The notes below the pieces were generated by a model. It saw only the letters and a list, made by a program, of their open reading frames with translations, had not been told where the DNA came from and made no database searches. From Mytilus galloprovincialis (lineage: Eukaryota > Mollusca > Bivalvia > Mytilida > Mytilidae), in contig NC_134846.1 in assembly GCF_965363235.1 (NCBI RefSeq), forward strand, positions 72,948,724 through 73,012,723: a stretch of 64,000 bases of DNA, read 5' to 3'. Made by a program: the position numbers and the translations under genes. Positions 61,111-64,000 of this stretch are shown here, piece by piece. Each line of letters begins with the position of its first letter. Within the stretch, counting starts at the first letter, position 1.

Positions 61111-62480
61111 ACAAACTGAGAAATTTTTAATCGCTTAAATGACCAGACATATAGAAATCGGTACATTTATTAACATAATGTTTCAGTTTTATTTAAATAC
61201 AAGCAATTGTTTTGTTTAATTTTCAAAGAAATTTCTATTTTTAATTAAATGAATATCTTTTTATTTTTTTCAATCTGTAACATCTTATATGTTTATTTTA
61301 TTCAATATCAAGTCAAGACAGTCCATTTGGTTGTCCTTTCAGTAGTGTCATTAAAGATATATTGATATCAATATATATAAACGACACTTGTCTTTTAGTT
61401 TTAATTGTCATCAGGTACGATGCAAAAGACATACACATATATTTAAAATCACCAAAAACAAAAAGAAAATATTTAAACCAAGGCTTATACAGAACATCGA
61501 AAACCATGTAAGGTCAGTATTGCCGAAGAGAGTTACAACCTTATATTACGTACAATTACGATGGTGTTACGCCCGCTTTGTGCGATCTCCAAGCTATTAG
61601 TTTTAAAACACTGAGTGGGCTGGCTGCGACTAGATAAAAACATTCCAATTTCGCATTGAATTGAGTATAATAGGTTTGCAACTAGTGAATATAAAAATTA
61701 GAATTATATTAAAAACGGTCTGAAATATTCTCAAGAAAATTTCATCCGGTTGGTTTATTTTTATCGTGGAGTACGAAAATCTAAGAGAAAAAATAGTATA
61801 AAAAGTACATTTTGTGTATTCCATGTTCAGGGAATTTTCTTGCATGAAACTAGTTTTGACTTTTGTCATCACAGCAATGAATCCAAAAAGGTATAACCAT
61901 CTATCTTCAACCGAATGTATATTTCTAACATGCATGGTTAGATAATAGAAAATAAAATTTGGTGATAAAGGTACACAACTTTTAAAATTCAGACTAAATA
62001 TAACTCTGTTTTTTCGTGATGAAGCAGGTTTTTCATACCCATGCAATGGAAAACAATACAGCAATTGTGGCACAACGTCCTTTTAAAAACGTACTTGTAT
62101 CATGCTGCATGGTGTTCTTAAATATATAGTTTGAGATTATTTGTTCTCCTTTAAATCCAATAAAACAAACTATGAAATTAAAGTTATTGTATAAGGCACG
62201 TAAGTGCAACTGTTCTTTTGCAAGGTAAAGGTTGATCAGATCAGATTTAAAAATATTATTCAACCAATCAATCGTTTTCTATAACATTTTCATTTAATAA
62301 AAACGTCGTATATTTACAAGTTTCAAAGTATCAAAAGGAAAAATAAAAATCATCGTAAAATTTAAAATTACCAACCTCTGATACGTTTTAACAAACATAA
62401 AGATATGCCTAAATTCATAAAAAGATAAAAATGCGAACAAATCACAAATAACAAATAACAAATAACAACTTCTAGTAACA
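61110..62480. other. No gene recognised
   Basis: A 147-codon minus-strand frame (62073-61630) is the longest feature. It is hydrophobic toward its end and has no motif I know; it may be chance in A+T-rich DNA. Confidence 0.35.
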
Positions 62481-62484
62481 TAAC

Positions 62485-63930
62485 AGGCAAAATATTTAAC
62501 TCTATTTATAACCTCTATTCTAATGTCAAATCATGTGTAAAACAAAACTCGAGTTGTTCAAATTTCTTTCCATGCGAAGTTGGAGTTAGGCAAGGTGAAA
62601 ACTTATCACCCTTTCTTTTTTCTCCTTTCCTTAATGATCTTGAAAGCTATTTTATTCAGCATGATATAACAGGTTTAGAAAATGTAAATGAATACTGTCT
62701 AAATGAACTGGGCATTTGTATTCGAATTTTCTTGTTATTATATGCTAATGATACAATATTATTGGCAGAATCAGCTAACGATTTACAAATAATCTTAAAC
62801 AAGTTTGATGAATACTGTACTGACTGGAAACTAAATGTAAACATTGATAAGACAAAAGTAATGGTGTTTGAGAAGGCGAAGCGTAAAATAAATATGAGAT
62901 TCATGCTAAGGGGCGAGGAGTTACAGCTCACCGACAGTTATAATTACCTGGGATTATTAATAAGATACAATTGTAATTTTAATTTATCAAAGAAAAAACT
63001 TGTTGAACAATCACAAAAAGCACTGTATGCATTATACTATAAGTTAAGAAATGTAAACATCCCTTCAGATCTGCAGTTTCGACTATTTGATTGTATGGTC
63101 GCTCCAATTTTACTTTATGGGTCGGAAATCTGGGGTCATGAAAATGTTGACATGATCGAAAAGGTGCACTTATGTTTCCTAAAATGAGTCTTGAATGTTA
63201 GATCAACAACACCAAACTATATGGTCTATGGGGAAACTGGCAGATTTCCATTAAAAATTAATATCAAAACTAAATTACTATGATTTTGGTCAAGGCTAGT
63301 GCAAAGCGGTAGTAACAAATTATCTGGGATTTTGTATCAGTTAATGTATAACTTACATAACTCAGGCCAATACTCATTTAAATGGTTATCTTCCTTGAAA
63401 CAAATTTTAGATGATACAGGATTTTCTTTTGTCTGGAATGCGCAGGGTGATATCAAAAGTTCGGATATTAAAAAAGAAATAAAACAGAGATTGGTTGATT
63501 AATTCGGACAGAGTCTATCTGCTGATATGACAAACTCATCTAGAGGTGTGTTTTATGTTTCATACAAAACAATGTTTTGTTTAGAGCCATATTTACTCAA
63601 TCTTAAAGTGGCAGATCGATACATCTACAGTAAATTTAGATGTTCAAATATCAAAATCCCTATCGAAGTTGGTCGGTGGAAAAATACACCAAGAGAAAAT
63701 CGTATATGTTGTCACTGCGATTCAAATACCATTGGTGACGAATATCATTATTTTTTTTGTATGTTCCAATAAGCAAATTATGTCTTTAAGAGAAGGGTAT
63801 ATATACCTACATATTACACAAAAAATCCTTCCCAATTGAAATTTATTGGTCTATTATCACACTGTAATGTGCCAGTGCTAACAAAAGCGTGCATGTTTCT
63901 AAGACATATTCAAAAAATATTTTCATAATT
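62485..63930 (+). mobile_element. LINE fragment 3: reverse transcriptase palm to C-terminal CCHC, mildly decayed
   Basis: The plus strand stays open from about 62488 (GKIFNSIYNLYSNVKSC), through RT motifs GVRQGENLSPFLFS and LLLYANDTILLAES, then FDCMVAPILLYGSEIWG, and a C-terminal ENRICCHCDSNTIGDEYHY. One frame runs the full length to about 63772 with only three in-frame stops (near 63185, 63281 and 63500) and no frameshift up to that point. The catalytic box reads YAND where YADD is usual. The 5' half is missing. It ends toward 63930 in A+T-rich 3' sequence. Of the three LINE pieces here this is the longest and least damaged. Confidence 0.9.
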
Positions 63931-64000
63931 CATAGCATGTTACAATAACTTCTAACCACGTTGCATTTAAGAATTTTGCAAACAAATCAACCAAATATAT

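Overview
This looks like nuclear DNA of an animal, most likely a bivalve mollusc and probably a marine mussel of the Mytilus type. The DNA is visibly A+T-rich. Genes are split into short exons with GT-AG introns. The space between exons is filled with short dispersed repeats; one recurrent unit reads roughly GTCTCATTGGCAATCATACC. I associate these repeats with mussel genomes from memory, so the taxonomic call is an inference.

Four host genes can be assembled exon by exon with matching splice phases. (1) Minus strand, 11239 down to 28 and running off the left edge: a secreted family 18 chitinase with two LDL-receptor class A domains ahead of the catalytic domain. (2) Plus strand, 21351-23870: a complete four-exon homeobox gene coding for 239 residues, paired-like and divergent. 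(3) Plus strand, 29500-33786: a complete six-exon gene coding for 234 residues, a short membrane J-domain protein of the DNAJB12/DNAJB14 kind. (4) Minus strand, 46950 down to 45653: the last two exons of TMEM26; its 5' exon(s) were not found. Isolated exon-like segments at 35711-35814 and 60463-60684 (plus strand) may belong to genes I cannot otherwise see.

The rest is mostly mobile or repetitive DNA. Three 5'-truncated LINE fragments (13500-14530 minus, 15980-16580 plus, 62485-63930 plus) share a C-terminal CCHC motif. Non-autonomous DNA elements include a TTAA-flanked element (10195-10476), a pair of GGGACGACATC elements (24467-24694, 43460-43690), a foldback element with 36-bp inverted ends (26879-27769), a CAGGGGCGGATCC element (32622-32774), a hAT-like element with a perfect 8-bp target duplication (34688-35592) and a TCCATTCCGG element (35949-36257). 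An unusual hairpin-ended family occupies chitinase introns (1153-3015 and 6536-7474). Several minisatellites and about nine copies of one short repeat family are scattered throughout.

The four genes lie in separate transcription units and nothing suggests a shared pathway. No CRISPR, operon or defence island is present, and I did not find a clearly new biological system. The most noteworthy items are the LDLa-chitinase architecture, the compact J-domain protein whose central exons are flanked by inverted repeats, the divergent homeobox gene, and the hairpin-ended and foldback elements.
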